Source: Geothrix fuzhouensis
GTDB taxonomy: Bacteria; Acidobacteriota; Holophagae; Holophagales; Holophagaceae
DNA length: 64,000 bases
Direction: 5' to 3'
Assembly (NCBI RefSeq): GCF_024609325.1
Contig: NZ_JANHMQ010000002.1
Span: forward strand, 620,001-684,000
How positions within the stretch are numbered: the first letter of the stretch is position 1; the number at the start of each line of letters is the position of its first letter. The notes beneath the pieces are model-generated. The model saw nothing but the letters and a program-made list of their open reading frames with translations, was not told where the DNA came from and made no database searches. Below are positions 25,982 to 33,097 of the stretch, in pieces. Both the position numbers and the translations under genes were made by a program.

Positions 25982-28900
25982 CTTGATGTTGTTCTCAGGA
26001 CTTTGATCTGTTTCCTTCCGGTTCGATGAAGCCCCCGCCTGGTATTCAGGACGCAGCCAACGGATGTGGCCCTGGGCTTCTTCGGCGCCGCGTTCGTGGT
26101 TGAGGGTTACCAGGCGGTCGAGGATGGCGGCGTCGGGCAGGTCCGCAGGCCAGCCGTAGGCGTCGGCCACGGCGGCATCCAGCTTCCGGTGCAGGTCCAG
26201 CAGCAGGCTCACCAGGCCCTTCGCATCCAGCGCCTGTTCCTTGTCCGTGAGCGCGTCGCCGCTGCGCAGGCGCTCCAGCAGGTTGTACTGGGTGATGATG
26301 CCCAGGCCCGCTTCCTGGGCCCGCTTGCGGTGCTGGTCCAGTTCCTCGGCCAGATCGCGGATGCGGGCGGCCTGGGTCTTCGTGGCCTCCGGGAACGGGA
26401 AGGGATCGAAGCAGCGGGATTTGAAATACCGCGGTGTATTGCCTACGCCCAGCATCGCCCCGGCCGCCAGGGCCCAGACCACATGGATGCGGCTGCTGAG
26501 CACGCCCAGGTGGAAGGCATCGGCACTGGCGATGGCTGTGACCGCATTGTCAGGTACCGTGGTGCCATCGAGGAATTGAAAGACACGGTGCTTGGTTGTT
26601 TCCGGCGTGGCGATGTAGCGGGGAAGAGCTTGGAGCATTTGGTGGAGTCCGGGGTTGGGTTCACCGAACAGCCACCAGTTCTTTTTTCTGATGTCTCGAT
26701 TGTTCTGTTCCCGTTCAGGCTTCACGGTTTGAAGCAGGTGCTGATAGATCGCTGGGTACGCCTTTCGAACTTGTTCTTCCGTCAGTCCGAGGAGGTCAAT
26801 GACCATGACTCCCCGGGGCTGATCCACGAGATCACGACCATTGCGGTAGGGATGCACCACGGCGGGCTGCTTCCATGCCTGCCACTGCTCGGGTGTGACG
26901 ATGAAACCGTTGCCATGGAGCTTCACGCCCGGTGTGCAGATCCCGTCATTGGCCTTTAGGGCCTTGGCATCTGTCACCCGGGCCCCGGATCTCAGATCCT
27001 CATGGATGGCGTCCACGGGAAATTCATCGATCACCAGGCCTTCGGCGGCGTGCTCGGGATCGGGCGTCTTGGGCTCAGCGGCGACGCGGGCCAGCACGGG
27101 CGAGCCCTCCAGGCCGCCCACCGTCATGGCGATGCGCACGGCCGCGCCTCCGCCGTGCCAGGGATGATCCGGAATGGCCCAGAGCAGTTTCAAGCCAGGG
27201 AGATCCTGGTCATTCATCACCGTTGATCTCCGTTCATCACCGGCTGATTTTGTTTTTTCAACCGGTGATGAACAGTGATGGACGGTGAGGGGAACGGCGC
27301 AGTGGTGGGCGATGACGCCGCGCTGGCGGACCTGGCTCAGGCTGTTGGTGGTGATGAGGCCGAAGCGCCGGGCGCGGCCTTCGCGCACTTCCAGCGCGGC
27401 ACGGTGCCACCAGTAGAGGACGAAATCCACGGTGTCGGGCACGTCGGGATAGGCCGCCCGCAGGGCTTCCGTGTAGCCCACGCCCAGCTCGCCCAGCATG
27501 GAGGCGTTCCCCAGGAAGGGCGGGTTGCCGATGATGTAGTCCGCCTCGGGCCAGAGGGCGGGCCGGGGGTTCAGCAGCCGGGTGGCGTGGGTGCGGGCGC
27601 TGTCATCCGGCACTTTGCGGCCCCGCGCATCCACCTTGAAGGTCTTGCCATCCCAGCGGCTGGCGCCGGTGGCTTCTTCGTCATCGCAAGCCAGCACGGC
27701 GTCGCGCTCCTCGATGCTGCCGTAGTTCTGGAGCACGGGCTCGGGCGGTGTGCCCGCCGGGTGGCGGCGATGGAACCACTGGAGGTAGGCGATCCACAGC
27801 ACCAGCTCGGCGATGCCCGCGGCCCAGGAATCGAGCTCGATGCCCTTGAACTGGGCCGGCGAGATGCGCTCGTGGGACAAATCGAAGGCCGAGAACCCTT
27901 CGCCGAGATCCTCCAGGCGCTGAAGCACTTCGCCTTCGAGCCGCTTCAGGGTGTCGAAGGCCACATAGAGGAAGTTGCCGCTGCCGCAGGCGGGATCCAG
28001 GAAGCGCAGGGTGGCCAGCCGCTGGTGGAACGCGTGCAGCTGCGCCTTGGCCGCCGCCACGGCTTCGGGCGTATTCCCATGTTCGAGGAGGGTGGCGAGG
28101 TCGCTTTCGATGGCTTCCCATTCGCCCCGCAGTTCCAGGCCGAAGGTGGCGTCCACCAGCCGCTGGATGTAGGCCCTGGGTGTGTAGTGCGCGCCCAGGC
28201 GGTGGCGTTCGTCCTCGTCCAGGGCGCTTTCCAGCAGCGTGCCGAAGATGGCGGGATCGACCTCTTGCCAATCCTTCTCCGCCGCCATCCGCAGCAGGGC
28301 GATCTGCCGCTGCGACAGGGGCGGCACGGAGACCTCCTTGAAGAGGCCGCCATTGAAGCGCAGCACCCGCTTCCAGCCCCACTTGCCGCCCTCGTCCATG
28401 ATCTTCCACCAGTCCTGGAGGAAGGGCACGGCCTGATCGGGATCCTTCTCCAGGTCGCGCAGGCCTTCGGTGAAGGGCTTGCCCGGCAGCAGGCCGATGT
28501 CCTCGGCGAAGCAGGTGAAGACGCAGCGCATGAGGAAGTGGGCCACCTCCGCCTTGCTGCGGGTGGTGCTGCGCAGCTCTTTGGCGAGGCCGCCCAGCTC
28601 CCCGGCGATGCCGCGAGTCACCTGGGCGATGCGGCGGTTGGTGTCGAGGGCCCGGGGATTCGTCCAGATGTCGCGGAAGAGCTGCTGGATGTCGGGCTGC
28701 TCAAGGTCGTCGAGCAGGACGATGCGGCGGGCGCCGAAGCCGCCGTAGCCGCCACCGGCCTTGGGATCGAAGCGGTTCCAGATGTGAAAGCTGTGCCCGA
28801 TGTCGCACACGATGAGAAAGGGGGGCGGCGGCGTTCCGTGCAGGGCGAGGGTCTTGGCGTACTCGATCCCCTGGCCGAAGGCCCGTTCGAGTTGGGCGTC

Positions 28901-29302
28901 GTAGGTGGCGTGGGCGCGGTAGCCTCCGGCGGAGGGTTCTTCCACCAGCCCCGGCAGTCCGGGGGCATGGATCGTGGGCCGTTGGCCGCCCTTGCCACGC
29001 GCGGCGCCACCGCCGCCCGCGCCGGTTGCCCCTTTCGCCCGCAGCTTATCGGACGTGCGCTTGGCTTCCAGGATGAAACATCCGGCCTTGTAGAGATCCA
29101 TGTAGTTCTTGGTGAACTTTCCCTCGGGCGAGTAGTTGGGGACCTGCTTCTCGAAGCAGTAGTCGCTGGAGGCGCCAGCCGGCTCGGGGGACGGAAGCCC
29201 CAGCACCTCTGCCAATTGGAGAAGGAAGAGCTCCTTGTTGCCGCGCTCTGGGCCATCGGCGGCCTGCCAGCGGGCGATGAAGGCGGGAAGGGTCTGGGAC
29301 AT
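25961..29302 (-). CDS. Type IIL (MmeI-family) restriction-modification enzyme
   Basis: 1113 residues in one chain. The N-terminal nuclease site is D69-x9-E79-x-K81, almost the same spacing and position as MmeI. A helical linker follows, then a DNA methyltransferase with motif I LDPACGSGNF (about 434) and motif IV NPPF (about 596), giving N6-adenine chemistry, and a C-terminal target-recognition region. Such enzymes methylate one strand and cut about 20 bp away, with no separate R, M or S subunit, and none is seen here. Residues about 671-695 are encoded by palindromic element 2, and the last seven by element 1. Activity is therefore not certain. Confidence 0.88.
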   Translation of the reverse strand: MSQTLPAFIARWQAADGPERGNKELFLLQLAEVLGLPSPEPAGASSDYCFEKQVPNYSPEGKFTKNYMDLYKAGCFILEAKRTSDKLRAKGATGAGGGGAARGKGGQRPTIHAPGLPGLVEEPSAGGYRAHATYDAQLERAFGQGIEYAKTLALHGTPPPPFLIVCDIGHSFHIWNRFDPKAGGGYGGFGARRIVLLDDLEQPDIQQLFRDIWTNPRALDTNRRIAQVTRGIAGELGGLAKELRSTTRSKAEVAHFLMRCVFTCFAEDIGLLPGKPFTEGLRDLEKDPDQAVPFLQDWWKIMDEGGKWGWKRVLRFNGGLFKEVSVPPLSQRQIALLRMAAEKDWQEVDPAIFGTLLESALDEDERHRLGAHYTPRAYIQRLVDATFGLELRGEWEAIESDLATLLEHGNTPEAVAAAKAQLHAFHQRLATLRFLDPACGSGNFLYVAFDTLKRLEGEVLQRLEDLGEGFSAFDLSHERISPAQFKGIELDSWAAGIAELVLWIAYLQWFHRRHPAGTPPEPVLQNYGSIEERDAVLACDDEEATGASRWDGKTFKVDARGRKVPDDSARTHATRLLNPRPALWPEADYIIGNPPFLGNASMLGELGVGYTEALRAAYPDVPDTVDFVLYWWHRAALEVREGRARRFGLITTNSLSQVRQRGVIAHHCAVPLTVHHCSSPVEKTKSAGDERRSTVMNDQDLPGLKLLWAIPDHPWHGGGAAVRIAMTVGGLEGSPVLARVAAEPKTPDPEHAAEGLVIDEFPVDAIHEDLRSGARVTDAKALKANDGICTPGVKLHGNGFIVTPEQWQAWKQPAVVHPYRNGRDLVDQPRGVMVIDLLGLTEEQVRKAYPAIYQHLLQTVKPEREQNNRDIRKKNWWLFGEPNPGLHQMLQALPRYIATPETTKHRVFQFLDGTTVPDNAVTAIASADAFHLGVLSSRIHVVWALAAGAMLGVGNTPRYFKSRCFDPFPFPEATKTQAARIRDLAEELDQHRKRAQEAGLGIITQYNLLERLRSGDALTDKEQALDAKGLVSLLLDLHRKLDAAVADAYGWPADLPDAAILDRLVTLNHERGAEEAQGHIRWLRPEYQAGASSNRKETDQSPENNIKKRRKAE
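27217..27288. repeat. Palindromic 10-nt-word repeat element 2, inside a coding sequence
   Basis: 72 bp. The left arm starts TCACCGTTGATCTCCGTTCA, the right arm ends in TGATGGACGGTGA; about 33 bp per arm with roughly six mismatches besides the T-rich centre. The unit is TCACCGTTNA, period 10, as in element 5. It lies wholly inside the restriction-modification gene, in frame, between methyltransferase motif IV and the LLWAIPDHPW segment. Confidence 0.8.
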
Positions 29303-29358
29303 GGCTCCATCCTAATCGGGCGGAGGGCTTCCCGTGGCTTCCGGCTTGGCCGGGCGCC

Positions 29359-29898
29359 TTAGAACCGCGCCCCGATCTGGATCTGGATGTCGAAGGCGCC
29401 GCTGTCATCCTCGGAGCTGACGCTGGTCTTCGTGGACACCTTGGCACCGGGGCTGAGGTAGAGGCCGAGGTTGAAGTAGGCGTGTCGGCCCAGGGTCCGG
29501 GTATAGCCACCACCGAGAAAGGGGGCGGTGGTGGCGGCCCGGCTCACCTCTCCGGTCACCAGGGATGCTTCGCGCTTGGACCACCGGAACACGGCCCCGC
29601 CGAGGTACCACGTGCCTGGTGACCCAGGGCGGAGGAGATATGCCACGAGCGGGCCGGATCGCGTTTCGGTCGTTTCGGTCAGCCTGCGACCGGTGAAAGG
29701 ATCATTGAAGTGGTCCCGCCACTGGACGTGCCGGTAGCCGAACTGCCAGGCGCTCGAAGCCGGCCGGAAGCTGATCTGGAAGTCCTGCCCCTGATCAGCC
29801 AGGAGGAACACCCCGATTCCAGCCCGGAACTCCTGGGCCTGCAGCATGGTGGCGCCCATGGATAGCGCCAGCAGCCAGACCAGGGAAAGCCGCGTCAT
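29359..29898 (-). CDS. Predicted outer-membrane barrel protein
   Basis: 179 residues with a signal peptide (MTRLSLVWLLALSMGATMLQA). The rest alternates hydrophobic and polar residues as in beta strands (QFGYRHVQWRD, YFNLGLYLSPGAK) and ends DIQIQIGARF with a terminal phenylalanine, the outer-membrane assembly signature. No enzymatic motif. ATG 29898 chosen because the signal peptide begins there. It lies 29 bp after another barrel gene on the same strand. Confidence 0.65.
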   Translation of the reverse strand: MTRLSLVWLLALSMGATMLQAQEFRAGIGVFLLADQGQDFQISFRPASSAWQFGYRHVQWRDHFNDPFTGRRLTETTETRSGPLVAYLLRPGSPGTWYLGGAVFRWSKREASLVTGEVSRAATTAPFLGGGYTRTLGRHAYFNLGLYLSPGAKVSTKTSVSSEDDSGAFDIQIQIGARF

Positions 29899-29927
29899 CA
29901 GTGCGATTCCTTCCCGTCGGCCAGGGC

Positions 29928-30680
29928 CTAGAACCGCCGCCCGATGCCGAGCCACACGTTGGGCCCGGTGGAATCGGTATCCGCCTTGACGGTGGGTGGG
30001 ACCAGGGAACCGCTGGCGGAGACATCGTGCTTGAGGCGGGCCCAGGTGTAGCTGGCGCCGGCCTCGGCGTACCAGGTGCGATGGTCGGAGAGGTAGAGAT
30101 CCACACCAATCCCCGCCGTGAACATGGGGAACCAGCCATCGTTGTCCACGCGGACCAGGGTTTCGTCCAGCACGTCGTTGCGGAGGGTCAGGAGCGTCCG
30201 GTCCTTCTCGTAGGCCATGCCGGCCCCCGCCTGGAAGAAGGGGATCCAGCGGTGGTCCGTCCCGATGGGCCGGAACTGGACCAGGAAGAGGAGGTCCGCA
30301 TAGACCGAGTACTTCTGTTCAAAACGGAGCGTTGCCGGGCCCGCGGGGGTGTCTACGGTGGACGTGCCATCGATCTTCCCCCGGGAGTAGTCGAGTTCGA
30401 CCCCGGCCTTCCAGAGCGGGTGGAGATCGCGGTAGACCTGCAGGCCGAGATTCAGGTTCGCCACGTCATCCCAGGTCTTGAAGGACGAACCCATGGCCGC
30501 ATTGATGTCCTTGATCTGGCGGTTCGTCTCCGTCTGCTTGGGCCAGCTCTGCTGGACGTAGACGGTGGCGGTCCATGGGTTCCACTCCACCTGGGCCCGG
30601 GCCGTCGTGCCCCCCAGGAAAAGGCCCACGGCGAGCAGGCCGGAAGCGGGTAGGCGGAGACGTACGGGGCGCGTCGTCAT
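29928..30680 (-). CDS. Predicted outer-membrane barrel protein
   Basis: 250 residues. A signal peptide (LPASGLLAVGLFLGGTTARA) is followed by amphipathic strands, many aromatic residues (VEWNPWTATVYVQQSWPKQ) and the terminal GIGRRF with phenylalanine last. Probably an outer-membrane porin-like or OmpW/OmpA-like barrel of unknown function. A good -35 TTGACA lies upstream. It heads a two-gene unit with the next barrel gene. Confidence 0.7.
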   Translation of the reverse strand: MTTRPVRLRLPASGLLAVGLFLGGTTARAQVEWNPWTATVYVQQSWPKQTETNRQIKDINAAMGSSFKTWDDVANLNLGLQVYRDLHPLWKAGVELDYSRGKIDGTSTVDTPAGPATLRFEQKYSVYADLLFLVQFRPIGTDHRWIPFFQAGAGMAYEKDRTLLTLRNDVLDETLVRVDNDGWFPMFTAGIGVDLYLSDHRTWYAEAGASYTWARLKHDVSASGSLVPPTVKADTDSTGPNVWLGIGRRF

Positions 30681-30704
30681 GGCATCACCGGAAGGGTTGC
30701 CACA

Positions 30705-30733
30705 GGAATAATCCCGGAGCCACGAGGTGTCAA
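30705..30733 (-). promoter_or_regulatory. Probable promoter of the barrel gene pair
   Basis: On the minus strand a perfect TTGACA is followed after 17 bp by TATTCC, about 25 nt before the start of the 250-residue barrel gene. Confidence 0.45.
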
Positions 30734-30793
30734 CGCGAAAAGAAGATGATTGGGTGTTCTTGACAGTTCAGGTCCAGATGACAACTCTGGTCC

Positions 30794-31672
30794 ATGCCCC
30801 TCTTCTCCCGACCTGACGGTGACCTTGTCCGTGGCGAGGCCCCGGTGCGGCGCATCATGCCGTACCTCATGCGGGGGCGGAACGAGAGCTGCGTCTATCA
30901 GGAATCTGTCTATCGCATCGCCGCGGCGCGCACCTGGCTCAAGGCCTACAACCGCGCGCACCATCCCCGGGCCACGCTCTTCCACCTGGTGGCCTACGCG
31001 ACGGCCGTGGCCTTGGAAACCCGGCCGCGCCTGAACCGCTTCGTCTCCGGCGGGCGGCTCTACCAGCGTCGGGGCGTGTCCATTTCCTTCGTGGCCAAGA
31101 AGGTCTTCACTGACGATGGCCCGGACGTCACGGTGAAACTGGCGTGCCCCAAGGGCGAAGGCTTTCCGGACTTCTCCCGGCGCATCTCGACCCGGGTGGA
31201 CGAGGCCCGGGACAAGGACTGTGCCGTGGACAAGGAAGTGGCTCTGATCATGCGGCTTCCCGGCCCGCTGGTGCGTGGGCTGGTGGCCCTCGCGCGGGGG
31301 CTGGACCACTGGAACCTCTTCCCGGGCTTCATGATCCGCGATGACCCCATGTACTCGACAGTCTTCCTGGCCAACCTGGGGTCCGTGGGCGTCTCCGACG
31401 TGTTCCACCATCTCTATGAGTACGGCACCGTGTCCATCTTCGGGGCTGTCTCCGCGCCCCGGCGCGCGGTGTTCGCCACCCGGGACGGCGTGACCTCTGA
31501 GGAGGCGCTGTCCGTGCGCTGGACCTTCGACGAACGCATCGATGATGCCTTCTCCTGCGCCCGCTCCATGGTGCTCGTGCAGAAGATCCTGGAGGATCCG
31601 GCGCGGTGGCTGGGGCCACCGGAAGGGACGCCCGTCTGGCGGGGCCTGGAAGCGGGCCCGCGCGAATCATGA
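30794..31672 (+). CDS. E2-like acyltransferase (CAT superfamily) without lipoyl domain
   Basis: 292 residues related to the catalytic domain of 2-oxoacid dehydrogenase E2 and chloramphenicol acetyltransferase, with no lipoyl or E1-binding domain. Conserved parts include FHLVAYATAVALETRPRLNR and YSTVFLANLGSVG. At the catalytic site, where E2 has FDHRxxDG, it reads FDERIDD (245-251), so the histidine is replaced by E247. This makes a normal E2 reaction unlikely. No Shine-Dalgarno is visible; a TTGACA lies at 30760. The gene overlaps the PAP2 gene by ATGA. Confidence 0.72.
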   Translation: MPLFSRPDGDLVRGEAPVRRIMPYLMRGRNESCVYQESVYRIAAARTWLKAYNRAHHPRATLFHLVAYATAVALETRPRLNRFVSGGRLYQRRGVSISFVAKKVFTDDGPDVTVKLACPKGEGFPDFSRRISTRVDEARDKDCAVDKEVALIMRLPGPLVRGLVALARGLDHWNLFPGFMIRDDPMYSTVFLANLGSVGVSDVFHHLYEYGTVSIFGAVSAPRRAVFATRDGVTSEEALSVRWTFDERIDDAFSCARSMVLVQKILEDPARWLGPPEGTPVWRGLEAGPRES

Positions 31673-32538
31673 TCGCCGGGGCGATCGCGGCCCTGCGGCC
31701 CTCCGAGCGGCTGACGGGCCTGGTCCTGACTGGCCTCCTGGCGCTTACCGTTCTGGCGCGTCCCCAAGGGGGAGGTCTCCGGGCCCTCACTTTCGCCGGG
31801 CTGCTCCTGGCCGTTCTGCTGCTGGACCGAGTGAAGGGGAAGCGGGGGGCGGTGCTGCGCGACTTCCTGCCGATCCTCGTTGTGCTCCTCGTGTTCCTCC
31901 TGCTTCAGCCGCTCGTGGTGGCCGTGAATTCCCATCGCTGGGACACCGCGCTCGCCGCCGCCGACGGCCGCTGGTTCGGCCCTCTCGCCGAGGCCTGGCG
32001 GGGCGCCTTCGGCCGGCCCTCGGCCTTCACGGACCTGGTCTACCTCGCCTACGCCAGCTTCTACTTCCTGCCCATCACCGTGGCGATGCTGGCCTGGTTC
32101 CGCCTGGGACCTGAAGGTTTCGAGCGGGTGGCGTTCCGGATCCTCCTCGGGTTCTACCTCTCCTTCCTGGGCTACTTCCTGTGGCCCGCCGAGGGCCCCC
32201 GGGTGCCGGAGGCCGTGGCCGCCGCACAGCTGGGCGGCGGCGCGATCTCCCAGGCCGTGCGGGCTTTCCTCCACGGGGCCGAAGCCACCACCCTGGACGC
32301 CTTTCCCAGCGGCCACACGGTGCTCTCCGTGCTGCCGGCCATCCTGGCCACGCGGCCCTTCCCGCGTCTGGCGCCGCTGCTCTGGGCCTGGGCCCTGGCC
32401 ATCGTGTTCGCCACCGTCTACATTGGCGTTCACTACGTGGCGGACGTGGCGGCGGGCCTCCTGCTGGCGGGCCTCACCCTGGCCGTGGCGCCTCCGTTCT
32501 CCCGGTGGCTCGGGCGGGGCTTCAGCGCTCCAGGATGA
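31669..32538 (+). CDS. PAP2 superfamily membrane phosphatase
   Basis: 289 residues with about six transmembrane helices. Phosphatase motif 2 is FPSGHT and motif 3 includes HYVADVAAG; motif 1 is weak (LWPAEGPRVP). The arrangement resembles the inositolphosphotransferase/PAP2_3 branch. It would remove phosphate from a lipid phosphate or diphosphate at the membrane. The ATG at 31669 overlaps the stop of the E2-like gene, so the two are coupled and probably act together, perhaps in lipid or envelope modification (inference). The 3' end overlaps dtd by 17 bp. Confidence 0.82.
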   Translation: MIAGAIAALRPSERLTGLVLTGLLALTVLARPQGGGLRALTFAGLLLAVLLLDRVKGKRGAVLRDFLPILVVLLVFLLLQPLVVAVNSHRWDTALAAADGRWFGPLAEAWRGAFGRPSAFTDLVYLAYASFYFLPITVAMLAWFRLGPEGFERVAFRILLGFYLSFLGYFLWPAEGPRVPEAVAAAQLGGGAISQAVRAFLHGAEATTLDAFPSGHTVLSVLPAILATRPFPRLAPLLWAWALAIVFATVYIGVHYVADVAAGLLLAGLTLAVAPPFSRWLGRGFSAPG

Positions 32539-32956
32539 AGGTCACCGGGCCATCGTTCACCAATTCCACCTCCATGTGTTCCTGGAAGAAGCCGGACTTC
32601 ACGCGGGGATGCTGGGCCTTGAGCAAGTCGAGGAACCTGCGAAAAAGCACCCGCGCTGCGTCCGGCGCCATGGCCTGATCGAAGGAGGGGCGCCGCCCCC
32701 GGGCAATGCTGCCGGCCAGGGTGAACTGGCTGATGGCCAGGATCTCGCCGCCCACATCCTGGAGGCCCAGGTTCATCTTCCCGTCCCCATCCTCGAAGAC
32801 GCGCAGCGTGGCGATCTTGGCGGCAGCCCAGGCGCAGGTCTCCTCCGTGTCCCCGGTCTCCAGGCCCGCCAGCACCAACAGACCGGGACCGATGCTGGCC
32901 TCCAGCGCCCCGCACCGCACCGAGGCCCGCTGCACACGCTGGATGACGGCTTTCAT
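32522..32956 (-). CDS. dtd: D-aminoacyl-tRNA deacylase
   Basis: 144 residues, the full DTD length. It begins MKAVIQRVQRASV and has both active-site motifs, SQFTL and NDGPVTF. DTD frees D-amino acids (and glycine mischarged on tRNA-Ala) from tRNA in the cytosol. Start at 32956 is the family start; an ATG nine codons upstream is unlikely. It is convergent with the PAP2 gene. Confidence 0.95.
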   Translation of the reverse strand: MKAVIQRVQRASVRCGALEASIGPGLLVLAGLETGDTEETCAWAAAKIATLRVFEDGDGKMNLGLQDVGGEILAISQFTLAGSIARGRRPSFDQAMAPDAARVLFRRFLDLLKAQHPRVKSGFFQEHMEVELVNDGPVTFILER

Positions 32957-33097
32957 CGGAGGACCCCCACCGCACTGTGCCATGGCGGAGGGGCCCGGTC
33001 ATCGGGTGGTTCGGACTCCGAGATTCATGCTCAACCCTCGGGTCAACTTCGGCGTAACCTGGGTTTCCCATCCATTCTTTCCAAGGAGCTCAAGCCC

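Noticed and set aside
25961-29302. Type I or BREX defence system
   Set aside because: No specificity, helicase or other subunit genes are adjacent, and the N-terminal D-x9-E-x-K identifies a one-chain type IIL enzyme.
32423-33097. 225-codon N-terminal extension in frame with the S9 peptidase
   Set aside because: It runs antiparallel through dtd, has no domain, and the signal peptide plus ribosome site mark the true start at 33098.
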